Shown here: in pieces, positions 1-4,509 of the stretch
How positions within the stretch are numbered: the stretch's first letter is position 1
How the letters are laid out: the number at the start of each line of letters is the position of its first letter
Translations under genes and position numbers: made by a program
NCBI GenBank assembly: GCA_017412025.1
Contig: JAFQOY010000260.1
Location: 1 to 5,447 of the forward strand
DNA from: Clostridia bacterium
GTDB lineage: Bacteria > Bacillota_A > Clostridia > Christensenellales > Aristaeellaceae
Direction of reading: 5' to 3'
Length of the DNA: 5,447 nt
Notes under the pieces: model-generated
Told to the model about the DNA's origin: nothing
Databases searched by the model: none
What the model saw: only the letters and a program-made list of their open reading frames with translations

Positions 1-2
1 GA

Positions 3-165
3 GGAGCGGCTGCAAGCCGCTTCCTATATCATTTTCTGGCCGTACGCGCAGCGTACAAGAAAATGATGTTTTATCCGCTGCAAGTATGCGTTAGCAGACT
101 TGCAGCGACAGACCGTCAACAATACTTTGTTGACGGTCTGCGCGCCGCAGGATCTCCTGCGGCGC
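3..165 (+). repeat. Tandem array of five stem-loops
   Basis: Five hairpins stand almost end to end. H1: 3-10 with 16-23, loop TGCAA, one G-T pair. H2: 28-37 with 58-67 (10 bp perfect), a small asymmetric internal loop (38-41 against 57), then 42-47 with 51-56 and loop GCA. H3: 76-85 with 98-107 (10 bp perfect), a 1x1 mismatch, then 87-89 with 94-96 and loop GTTA. H4: 109-122 with 127-140 (14 bp perfect), loop TACT. H5: 142-151 with 156-165 (10 bp perfect), loop ATCT, followed by five T. Arm sequences differ between hairpins, although H1 and H3 share GCTGCAAG. No coding frame is supported here. The array lies between galM, which reads leftwards, and whatever lies beyond the left edge. It may be the 3' untranslated end of a plus-strand gene, a structured small RNA, or a cluster of mobile palindromic elements; the sequence alone does not decide. 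It may extend past position 1. Confidence 0.75.
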
Positions 166-170
166 TTTTT
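142..170 (+). terminator. Rho-independent terminator (plus strand)
   Basis: A perfect 10-bp GC-rich stem (142-151 with 156-165) has a four-base ATCT loop and is followed directly by TTTTT at 166-170. This is a canonical intrinsic terminator for transcription arriving from the left. The minus strand has no T-run after the stem, so it is directional. It is also the last hairpin of the 3-165 array, so the array would be the 3' end of any transcript that stops here. Confidence 0.85.
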
Positions 171-252
171 GACGCTTCTGTGCAAATCTGCAGGGATTCA
201 CCTCCTGCTGCAGCCCGTTCCGCTCCGCATGCCTCCGCCGCGCCGCAGCGCA
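171..252. other. Non-coding spacer between convergent terminators
   Basis: About 80 bases lie between the plus-strand terminator and the galM terminator. I see only a weak five-base-pair inverted repeat (190-194 with 204-208) and GC-rich sequence. No ribosome binding site with a believable reading frame is visible on either strand. Confidence 0.5.
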
Positions 253-291
253 GAAAACGGCCCTCCCGTTTCATTCCGGGAAGGCCGTTTC
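253..291 (-). terminator. galM rho-independent terminator
   Basis: An 8-bp stem (255-262 with 283-290) is followed, after a C/A mismatch, by a second 5-bp stem (264-268 with 277-281) and an eight-base loop. On the minus strand the closing arm ends GGCCGTTTT and then C, giving a short U-run partly inside the stem. It sits about 40 bases after the galM stop codon, where that gene's terminator is expected. The plus strand has no T-run after the stem. Confidence 0.75.
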
Positions 292-329
292 ATATGATTC
301 AGGATCGGCTGTGCGCCGCCGCGTCTGTA

Positions 330-1385
330 TCAGACGGTGAACGCGTAGATCGTCGTGGTGTGATACTTCTCGCCCGGGCGCAGCACGGTGGAGCCGAACT
401 GCGGGTTGTTCGGGGTGTCCGGGAAGTGCTGGGTTTCCAGGCACAGGCCGCAGTACTTCTGATAGTGCATGCCGCCCTTGCCGCCGGTGATATCGGTCTG
501 GCAGCCGGTGTACAGCTGCACGCCCGGCTGATCGGTGATGACCTCCATCCTGCGGCCGCTCTCCGGATGAATCAGCAGCGCGGCAAAGCCCATCGCTCCG
601 CCCTTGCTGAGCACGAAGTTGTGATCGTAGCCGCCGCCGAAGGCCAGCTGCTCGCAGGTATCGACCTGCGCAAGGCCGTCGCCAAGGAGCAGGCCGCGGC
701 GCATGTCAAACGGCGTGCCCGCAACCGGCATATAATGGCCCGTGGGGATCAGAGCGCCGTCGCTGACGGGCGTGGTCGCGTCGCTGGCGATCTGCAGCAC
801 ATGGTCTGCGATCGTGCCGTGATCATGTCCGGCAAGGTTGAAGTAGGTGTGGTTGGTCAGGTTGCACAGGGTCGCCTTGTCGGTCGTCGCCTCATAGGTG
901 ATGTGCAGGCTGCAGGCGTCGTCCCACATATAGGTCACGGTGACGTCCAGCGTGCCGGGGAAGTTTTCCTCGCCGTCCGGGCTGACATAGTGCATCTTCA
1001 GGCTGTCGCATCCACTGCCTTCCACGGGCGTGATCGCCCACATCTTCTTATTGAAACCGACGTTGCCGCCATGCAGGTGATTCTCCCCGTTGTTGCACGC
1101 CAGCTGATAGGTCACGCCGTCGAGCGTGAAACGGCCCTTGCCGATGCGGTTGCCGTAGCGGCCGATCGTATCGCCCATGCAGCCATGGTCGGCAAGATAG
1201 CCGTCAAGGCTGTCAAAGCCGAGCGCCACGTCGCCGAGCACGCCGTTTTTATCCGGCACGCAGATGGAGGTCACGATTCCGCCGTAGTCGATCACAGAGA
1301 CGGACGCGCCGCACTTGTTGGTCATCGTATACTGGGAAACAGCCTCGCCTGTGGGCAGGGCGCCAAAGGGCTTCACCGTAATCAT
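330..1385 (-). CDS. galM: Aldose 1-epimerase (galactose mutarotase)
   Basis: This enzyme interconverts the alpha and beta anomers of galactose, and often glucose, in the cytoplasm. It is normally the entry step to the Leloir pathway, giving GalK the alpha anomer. The 351-residue protein has the usual family length (about 340-350). Hallmarks seen: GRYGNRI at 75-81 (R80), HLHGG at 103-107 (H105), NHTYFNL at 178-184 with H179 as probable general acid, GYDHNF at 252-257 (D254), and LETQHFPD at 316-323 with E317 as probable catalytic base. The R80-to-H105 spacing of 25 matches that between R71 and H96 of the Lactococcus lactis enzyme. No signal peptide is present. The start is supported by AGGAGAG (1394-1400, minus strand) eight bases upstream. 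The gene is divergent from the ytf-type importer and has its own terminator, so it is probably a single-gene transcript. Large open frames on the opposite strand over this gene are GC-driven shadows. Anomer substrate specificity cannot be read from the sequence. Confidence 0.93.
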   Translation of the reverse strand: MITVKPFGALPTGEAVSQYTMTNKCGASVSVIDYGGIVTSICVPDKNGVLGDVALGFDSLDGYLADHGCMGDTIGRYGNRIGKGRFTLDGVTYQLACNNGENHLHGGNVGFNKKMWAITPVEGSGCDSLKMHYVSPDGEENFPGTLDVTVTYMWDDACSLHITYEATTDKATLCNLTNHTYFNLAGHDHGTIADHVLQIASDATTPVSDGALIPTGHYMPVAGTPFDMRRGLLLGDGLAQVDTCEQLAFGGGYDHNFVLSKGGAMGFAALLIHPESGRRMEVITDQPGVQLYTGCQTDITGGKGGMHYQKYCGLCLETQHFPDTPNNPQFGSTVLRPGEKYHTTTIYAFTV

Positions 1386-1393
1386 CAGAGGTT

Positions 1394-1400
1394 CTCTCCT
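1394..1400 (-). promoter_or_regulatory. galM ribosome binding site
   Basis: AGGAGAG on the minus strand, eight bases before the ATG at 1385-1383. It fixes the galM start. Confidence 0.8.
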
Positions 1401-1405
1401 TTTTC

Positions 1406-1433
1406 CTGTCGTTTTGTTTCTGTCGTTTTGTTT
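1406..1433. repeat. 14-bp perfect direct repeat in galM leader
   Basis: The unit CTGTCGTTTTGTTT occurs twice with no gap (1406-1419 and 1420-1433); on the galM strand it reads AAACAAAACGACAG. It lies immediately upstream of the galM ribosome binding site, inside the expected leader RNA. It could be a replication-slippage duplication or a pair of protein or RNA binding sites. No function can be assigned. Confidence 0.85.
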
Positions 1434-1588
1434 CTTCCGCCTTGTTTTCCGTACATAGATACATGCGCATATCGCTGTATGTTTTCCCCTATATTTTCGA
1501 CCCCTCGTCCTCCTTTTCCTGCCCCTTTAAAAAATCCGTCCGCTCTTTTCCGCTCCGTCCCTCCCGCAATCCGCGCGTTTTTCACAGA

Positions 1589-1615
1589 ATATTACCCACG
1601 TTAATCACTTCACAA
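1589..1615 (-). promoter_or_regulatory. Weak candidate galM promoter
   Basis: On the minus strand TTGTGA (1615-1610) precedes TAATAT (1594-1589) with a 15-base spacer, shorter than the preferred 17. This is the best minus-strand candidate I found upstream of galM, but the match is modest. It would imply a leader of roughly 200 bases. Confidence 0.25.
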
Positions 1616-1636
1616 ATATATAACAGCGTTCACCGA

Positions 1637-1652
1637 ACGAAAACGTTTTTGT
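1637..1652. promoter_or_regulatory. LacI/CcpA-like operator palindrome
   Basis: A 16-bp inverted repeat centred between 1644 and 1645 has one mismatched pair (1639/1650) and a core AAAACGTTTT (1640-1649). Centre CG flanked by A-run and T-run is the known pattern of LacI-family operators, including the catabolite-responsive cre element, though the outer bases match cre only partly. An adjacent CGTTC...GAACG inverted repeat (1627-1631 with 1635-1639) overlaps it. The site is about 73 bases upstream of the predicted ytfQ transcription start, and also lies upstream of galM. A dedicated sugar regulator or CcpA could bind; neither is encoded here. Confidence 0.5.
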
Positions 1653-1681
1653 ATCCCAATTGTACAAATCAAATCTTTTGT

Positions 1682-1710
1682 TTGACAGCATTTTTGACCG
1701 GAAACAGAAT
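1682..1710 (+). promoter_or_regulatory. Sigma-A-type promoter P1 for ytfQ
   Basis: A perfect -35 hexamer TTGACA (1682-1687) is followed after exactly 17 bases by CAGAAT (1705-1710), four of six matches to the -10 consensus. The expected start of transcription is near 1717, giving a leader of about 95 bases before ytfQ. Confidence 0.6.
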
Positions 1711-1722
1711 TTCTCCTATTGT
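1694..1722 (+). promoter_or_regulatory. Overlapping promoter candidate P2 for ytfQ
   Basis: TTGACC (1694-1699, five of six) lies 17 bases before TATTGT (1717-1722, four of six). Its -35 falls inside the P1 spacer, so the two cannot be occupied together. Either one could be the real promoter. Confidence 0.4.
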
Positions 1723-1759
1723 ATTTTTGTGGATTCTGTGCTATTCTTTATCTCAAGAA

Positions 1760-1774
1760 GCAGGCATTGCCTGC
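1760..1774 (+). promoter_or_regulatory. 15-bp inverted repeat in ytfQ leader
   Basis: GCAGGCA and TGCCTGC flank a single central T, making a perfect inverted repeat. As RNA it would form a 6-bp hairpin with a three-base loop, 25 bases upstream of the ytfQ ribosome binding site. It lies downstream of both promoter candidates, so it could be a roadblock operator or a leader-RNA hairpin that stabilises the message. Confidence 0.45.
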
Positions 1775-1798
1775 AGAGATCGGAACTCAAAAAAGAAT

Positions 1799-1804
1799 AG
1801 GAGG
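1799..1804 (+). promoter_or_regulatory. ytfQ ribosome binding site
   Basis: A perfect AGGAGG lies seven bases before the ATG at 1812. It decides the start against the longer open frame beginning at 1719, whose first 31 residues would lie over the promoter and leader. Confidence 0.9.
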
Positions 1805-1811
1805 CAAAACT

Positions 1812-2789
1812 ATGAAGAAGTTCCTTACCCTCGTCCTCGCGACCGCTCTTCTCATCTCCTGCGTCGCCAGCGCTTCCGCGCTGACCATCGGCTTCTCCCA
1901 GGTTGGTCAGGAGTCCGACTGGCGTACCGCCAACACCGATTCCCTTCGCGGCATGGCCGAAGCTGAAGGCTGGGAAATGATCTATGACGACGCGCAGCAG
2001 AAGCAGGAGAACCAGGTTAAGGCTCTGCGCAACTTCATCACCCAGGGCGTCGACTACATCCTCTTCACCGGCGTTGTGACCACCGGTTGGGACGAGGTCC
2101 TCAAGGAAGTCAACGAGGCTGAGATCCCGCTGATCCTGGTCGACCGTATGCCCGACTGCATGGACGAGATCGAGTACGCCGGCGCGTTCGGTGGCGACTT
2201 CATCGAGGAAGGCCGCCGCATGGCCCGCTGGACCGTCAACTACATGAACACCACCGAAGAAGTCAACGTCGTGATCCTGGAAGGCACCACCGGCGCCGCT
2301 GCTGCGACCGACCGTACCGCCGGCATCAACGAAGTGCTCGCCAACTATCCGAACTACAAGGTCATCGCTTCCCAGACCGGCAACTTCACCCGTGCTGAAG
2401 GCCAGGCCGTCATGGAGAGCTTCCTGAAGGCTCACGAAGATATCGACGTCCTCCTCGCTGAGAACGACGACATGGCCCTGGGCGCCATCGACGCCATCAA
2501 GGCCGCCGGCAAGGTTCCGGGCAAGGACATCATCATCGTTGGCTGTGACTCCGTCAAGGCTGCGTTCGACGCGATCGTTGCTGGCGAAATGAACGCCACC
2601 ATCGAGTGCAACCCGCTGTACGCCGACGCTGTTTCCGCTCTGATCAAGAAGCTGGAAGCTGGCGAAGCCGGCACCCGCGAGCTGCTGCATCCGGAAGAGG
2701 GCTGCTTCTGCATCGACGGCGGCATCGAGTACGCCGAGGGCAAGGTCTCTGTGAAGGCTGCTGACGTCATCGCTGACCGTAAGTACTAA
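1812..2789 (+). CDS. ytfQ: YtfQ-like sugar ABC transporter substrate-binding protein
   Basis: This is the extracytoplasmic sugar receptor of a CUT2-type importer, a 325-residue type I (Peripla_BP_4) two-lobed binding protein. It has a signal peptide with K2-K3, a hydrophobic core and an ASA site ending at A23; L14-C17 (LISC) also fits a lipobox. The mature protein opens with LTIGFSQVGQESDWR (24-38), close to E. coli YtfQ (LTVGFSQVGSESGWR). Further shared blocks are QQKQENQ (62-68), GWDEVLKE (92-99), DR (111-112), DRTAG (167-171), FTRAEGQAVMESF (192-204), ENDDMALGAI (217-226) and the D246 region. R38, R112, R168, N218 and D246 are probable ligand contacts by analogy with the fold; this is inference. 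E. coli YtfQ binds galactofuranose, so that or a related pentose or hexose is the likely ligand. It is the first gene of the operon. Its frequent GCT, CGT and GTT codons, compared with ytfR, fit high expression. Confidence 0.92.
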   Translation: MKKFLTLVLATALLISCVASASALTIGFSQVGQESDWRTANTDSLRGMAEAEGWEMIYDDAQQKQENQVKALRNFITQGVDYILFTGVVTTGWDEVLKEVNEAEIPLILVDRMPDCMDEIEYAGAFGGDFIEEGRRMARWTVNYMNTTEEVNVVILEGTTGAAAATDRTAGINEVLANYPNYKVIASQTGNFTRAEGQAVMESFLKAHEDIDVLLAENDDMALGAIDAIKAAGKVPGKDIIIVGCDSVKAAFDAIVAGEMNATIECNPLYADAVSALIKKLEAGEAGTRELLHPEEGCFCIDGGIEYAEGKVSVKAADVIADRKY

Positions 2790-2839
2790 GATACCCCATA
2801 ATCCGTTGACCGTTGACGGATTGATCAATTAAACCCTTC

Positions 2840-2882
2840 AGCGGATGGGAGCTTGTCTCCCATCCGCTTATTCTTTCCTTTT
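2840..2882 (+). terminator. Intra-operon terminator-like hairpin
   Basis: A perfect 12-bp stem (2840-2851 with 2857-2868) has a five-base CTTGT loop and is followed by an interrupted T-rich tail (2868-2882, broken by an A and three C). The tail suggests partial rather than full termination. Its position between a binding-protein gene and its ATPase gene fits the known strategy of raising binding-protein message over that of the membrane components, by partial termination or by protecting the upstream mRNA 3' end. Confidence 0.7.
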
Positions 2883-2978
2883 GCGTCAGGCGGAGCGCCT
2901 GTGCGCACCGCCGAATCACAGCGCCTTTCCCCTTGCCGCATCAGGCCGCTGATTGGCGACACATTCTACATTCTAACC

Positions 2979-2984
2979 GAAGGG
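2979..2984 (+). promoter_or_regulatory. ytfR ribosome binding site
   Basis: GAAGGG ends ten bases before the TTG at 2995, a long but usable spacing. The ATGs at 2985 and 2988 are too close to it and are out of frame with the ATPase, so this site favours the TTG start. No comparable site precedes the in-frame ATG at 3019. Confidence 0.5.
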
Positions 2985-2994
2985 ATGATGAACT

Positions 2995-4509
2995 TTGGAT
3001 CGAGACGTTATCCTCACCATGCGCGGCATCGAAATCCAGTTCCCGGGCGTCAAGGCGCTCGACGGCGTGGATTTCACCCTCTGCCGCGGAGAAGTCCATG
3101 CGCTGCTGGGCGAAAATGGTGCGGGCAAGTCCACCCTGATCAAGTGCCTGACCGGCGTCAACAAGATGGACGCCGGCAAGATTATGCTTGAGGGCAAGGA
3201 AATCCGCCCCACCGACCCGAAAAATGCCATGGATCTGGGCATTTCCACCGTGTTCCAGGAAATCAACCTGTGCGACAACCTCTCCGTCGCGGAAAACATC
3301 TTTATCGGCCGCCAGCCCATGAAGCGCGGCCAGATCGATTGGAAAGAAATCAACAGGCGCTCCAAGGAGCTGCTTGAACGCTTCCATATTGACATCGACG
3401 TTACCCGTCCGCTGTCCCAGTTCTCCACCGCCATCCAGCAGATGGTCTCCATCGCGCGCGCCGTCGACGTCGACGCGAAGGTGCTGATTCTGGACGAGCC
3501 GACCTCTTCCCTGGACAGTGAAGAGGTGAAGAAGCTCTTTGACGTCATGCGCGCGCTCAAGGCCCAGGGCATGGGCATCATCTTCATCACCCACTTCCTG
3601 GATCAGGTGTTTGAGATGAGCGACCGCATGACCGTGCTTCGCAACGGACACCTCATCGGCGTATACAACGCAGGCGACATCACCAAGCTCGAACTGGTTT
3701 CCAGCATGATCGGCAAGGATCTGGATCAGATTTTCGATCTCAAGCGCGCCGCGCAGAAAGAAGGCGCCGGTCAGATGCTTAAGGCCGATCACATCGGCGT
3801 ACCCGGCAAGGTGGAGGATATCTCCTTTACCCAGAACAAGGGCGAGCTGCTCGGCTTTGCCGGCCTGCTCGGCTCCGGCCGCACGGAGACCGCCGAAATG
3901 ATCTTCGGCGTCACCAGGACGCAGAGCGGCGATCTGATCATCGACGGCAAGACGGTGAAGATCAACGAGCCGATGGACGCCATCAACCACAAAATCGCCT
4001 TCTGTCCGGAGGACCGCAAGCGCGACGGCATCATCGGCGACCTGACCATCCGCGAAAACATCGCCCTCGCCCTGCAGGCGCGCCGCGGCATGCTGAGGCC
4101 CATGTCCCGCAAGGAACAGGACGAGCTGGCGGACAAGTATATCAAGCTGCTCGCCATCGCCACCCCGGACGCCGAAAAGAAGATCAAGGAGCTCTCCGGC
4201 GGCAACCAGCAGAAGGTCATCCTCGCCCGCTGGATGGCGACCGAGCCGGATCTGCTGATCCTCGATGAGCCGACCCGCGGCATCGACGTCGGCGCCAAGG
4301 CTGAGATTCAGCGCCTGATGCTGGAGATGTGCGAACAGGGCATGTCCATCATCTTCATCAGCTCCGAGCTGGATGAAATCATCCGCTGTTCCAACCGCAT
4401 CATTGTCATGCGCGACGGAAAGAAGGCCGGCGAACTCAGCGGCGAAGGCTGCACGCAGGCCGATATCATGAGCGTCATTGCTGGCGAAAAGGCAGGTGAG
4501 ACCGCATGA
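2995..4509 (+). CDS. ytfR: YtfR-like sugar ABC transporter ATPase (tandem NBD)
   Basis: This cytoplasmic ATPase powers the importer. Its 504 residues match the CUT2 family (RbsA, MglA, YtfR; about 500). NBD1 has Walker A GENGAGKST (39-47), Q-loop Q88, a degenerate signature FSTAIQQ (143-149; E. coli YtfR has FSVAMQQ), Walker B VLILDEP (163-169, E168) and H200. NBD2 has a degenerate Walker A GLLGSGRT (290-297) with R296 in place of lysine, a canonical signature LSGGNQQ (400-406), Walker B LLILDEP (420-426) and serine at the H-loop (ISSELDE). Known members share this pattern, in which one composite site is active, so these are not damage. The TTG start keeps the first beta strand (DVILTMRGI), which aligns with E. 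coli YtfR; an ATG at 3019 would remove eight residues and has no ribosome binding site. An in-frame stop at 2989 blocks any longer form. The stop overlaps the ytfT start (ATGA), indicating translational coupling. Confidence 0.93.
   Translation: MDRDVILTMRGIEIQFPGVKALDGVDFTLCRGEVHALLGENGAGKSTLIKCLTGVNKMDAGKIMLEGKEIRPTDPKNAMDLGISTVFQEINLCDNLSVAENIFIGRQPMKRGQIDWKEINRRSKELLERFHIDIDVTRPLSQFSTAIQQMVSIARAVDVDAKVLILDEPTSSLDSEEVKKLFDVMRALKAQGMGIIFITHFLDQVFEMSDRMTVLRNGHLIGVYNAGDITKLELVSSMIGKDLDQIFDLKRAAQKEGAGQMLKADHIGVPGKVEDISFTQNKGELLGFAGLLGSGRTETAEMIFGVTRTQSGDLIIDGKTVKINEPMDAINHKIAFCPEDRKRDGIIGDLTIRENIALALQARRGMLRPMSRKEQDELADKYIKLLAIATPDAEKKIKELSGGNQQKVILARWMATEPDLLILDEPTRGIDVGAKAEIQRLMLEMCEQGMSIIFISSELDEIIRCSNRIIVMRDGKKAGELSGEGCTQADIMSVIAGEKAGETA
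4494..4499 (+). promoter_or_regulatory. ytfT ribosome binding site inside ytfR
   Basis: AGGTGA lies within the last codons of ytfR, six bases before the ATG at 4506. With the ATGA overlap this supports coupled translation of the ATPase and the permease. Confidence 0.65.

Larger units (their letters stand above)
1386..1811. promoter_or_regulatory. Divergent galM / ytfQ control region
   Basis: This 426-base intergenic region is clearly richer in A and T than the flanking genes, especially 1580-1760, and holds no supported gene. From left to right it has the galM ribosome binding site, the 14-bp direct repeat, an ATGCGCAT palindrome (1463-1470), a pyrimidine-rich stretch on the plus strand (about 1480-1570), a weak minus-strand promoter candidate, the AACG/CGTT cluster with the LacI-like palindrome (1627-1652), a TTGTACAA palindrome (1660-1667), two overlapping plus-strand promoters (1682-1722), and the 15-bp inverted repeat of the ytfQ leader (1760-1774). 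The arrangement suggests control of both directions from one region. No regulator gene is present in the window. Confidence 0.6.
2790..2994 (+). other. ytfQ-ytfR intercistronic spacer
   Basis: This 205-base gap is unusually long for an operon whose next junction overlaps. It holds a hairpin at 2800-2822 (seven paired bases plus two G-T pairs and one A-T pair), a terminator-like hairpin at 2840-2868, a small 6-bp hairpin (2887-2892 with 2896-2901), and a seven-base tandem repeat ACATTCT (2961-2974) before the ytfR ribosome binding site. I see no supported gene and no convincing internal promoter. Confidence 0.7.

Noticed and set aside
1..170. CRISPR array or retron RNA
   Set aside because: There are no direct repeats with regular spacers, the hairpin arms differ from one another, and no cas or reverse transcriptase gene is visible, although sequence to the left is unknown.
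63..1604. 513-residue open frame on the plus strand across galM
   Set aside because: It runs antisense to a clear galM with all catalytic motifs, passes through the hairpin array and the terminators, has no ribosome binding site, and its sequence is alanine-, valine- and arginine-rich as expected for a shadow of GC-rich codons.
1719..1811. N-terminal extension of ytfQ to ATG 1719
   Set aside because: The extension overlaps the promoter and leader, has no ribosome binding site, and would hide the signal peptide that begins at 1812 behind 31 residues.
1716..2828. 370-residue open frame on the minus strand across ytfQ
   Set aside because: It is antisense to the well-supported ytfQ and crosses its promoter; composition is that of a codon-bias shadow and no family motif is visible.
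2930..2990. Internal promoter before ytfR
   Set aside because: TTGGCG and TCTAAC are present but only 13 bases apart, and other -10-like hexamers have no partner at 17 bases.
2985..3191. Plus-strand frame starting at ATG 2985/2988 as a leader peptide or small gene
   Set aside because: The ribosome binding site GAAGGG is only 0-3 bases from these ATGs, and the frame simply runs out of phase through the start of ytfR, giving arginine- and proline-rich sequence typical of a shifted frame.
3424..3900. ytfR as a damaged ATPase because of the FSTAIQQ signature and R296 in the second Walker A
   Set aside because: The same degenerate positions occur in E. coli YtfR and, for the second Walker A, in the CUT2 family generally; the complementary motifs are intact, so one composite site should be functional.
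2941..3990. 349-residue open frame on the minus strand across ytfR
   Set aside because: Antisense to conserved Walker and signature motifs; no ribosome binding site and no recognisable domain.
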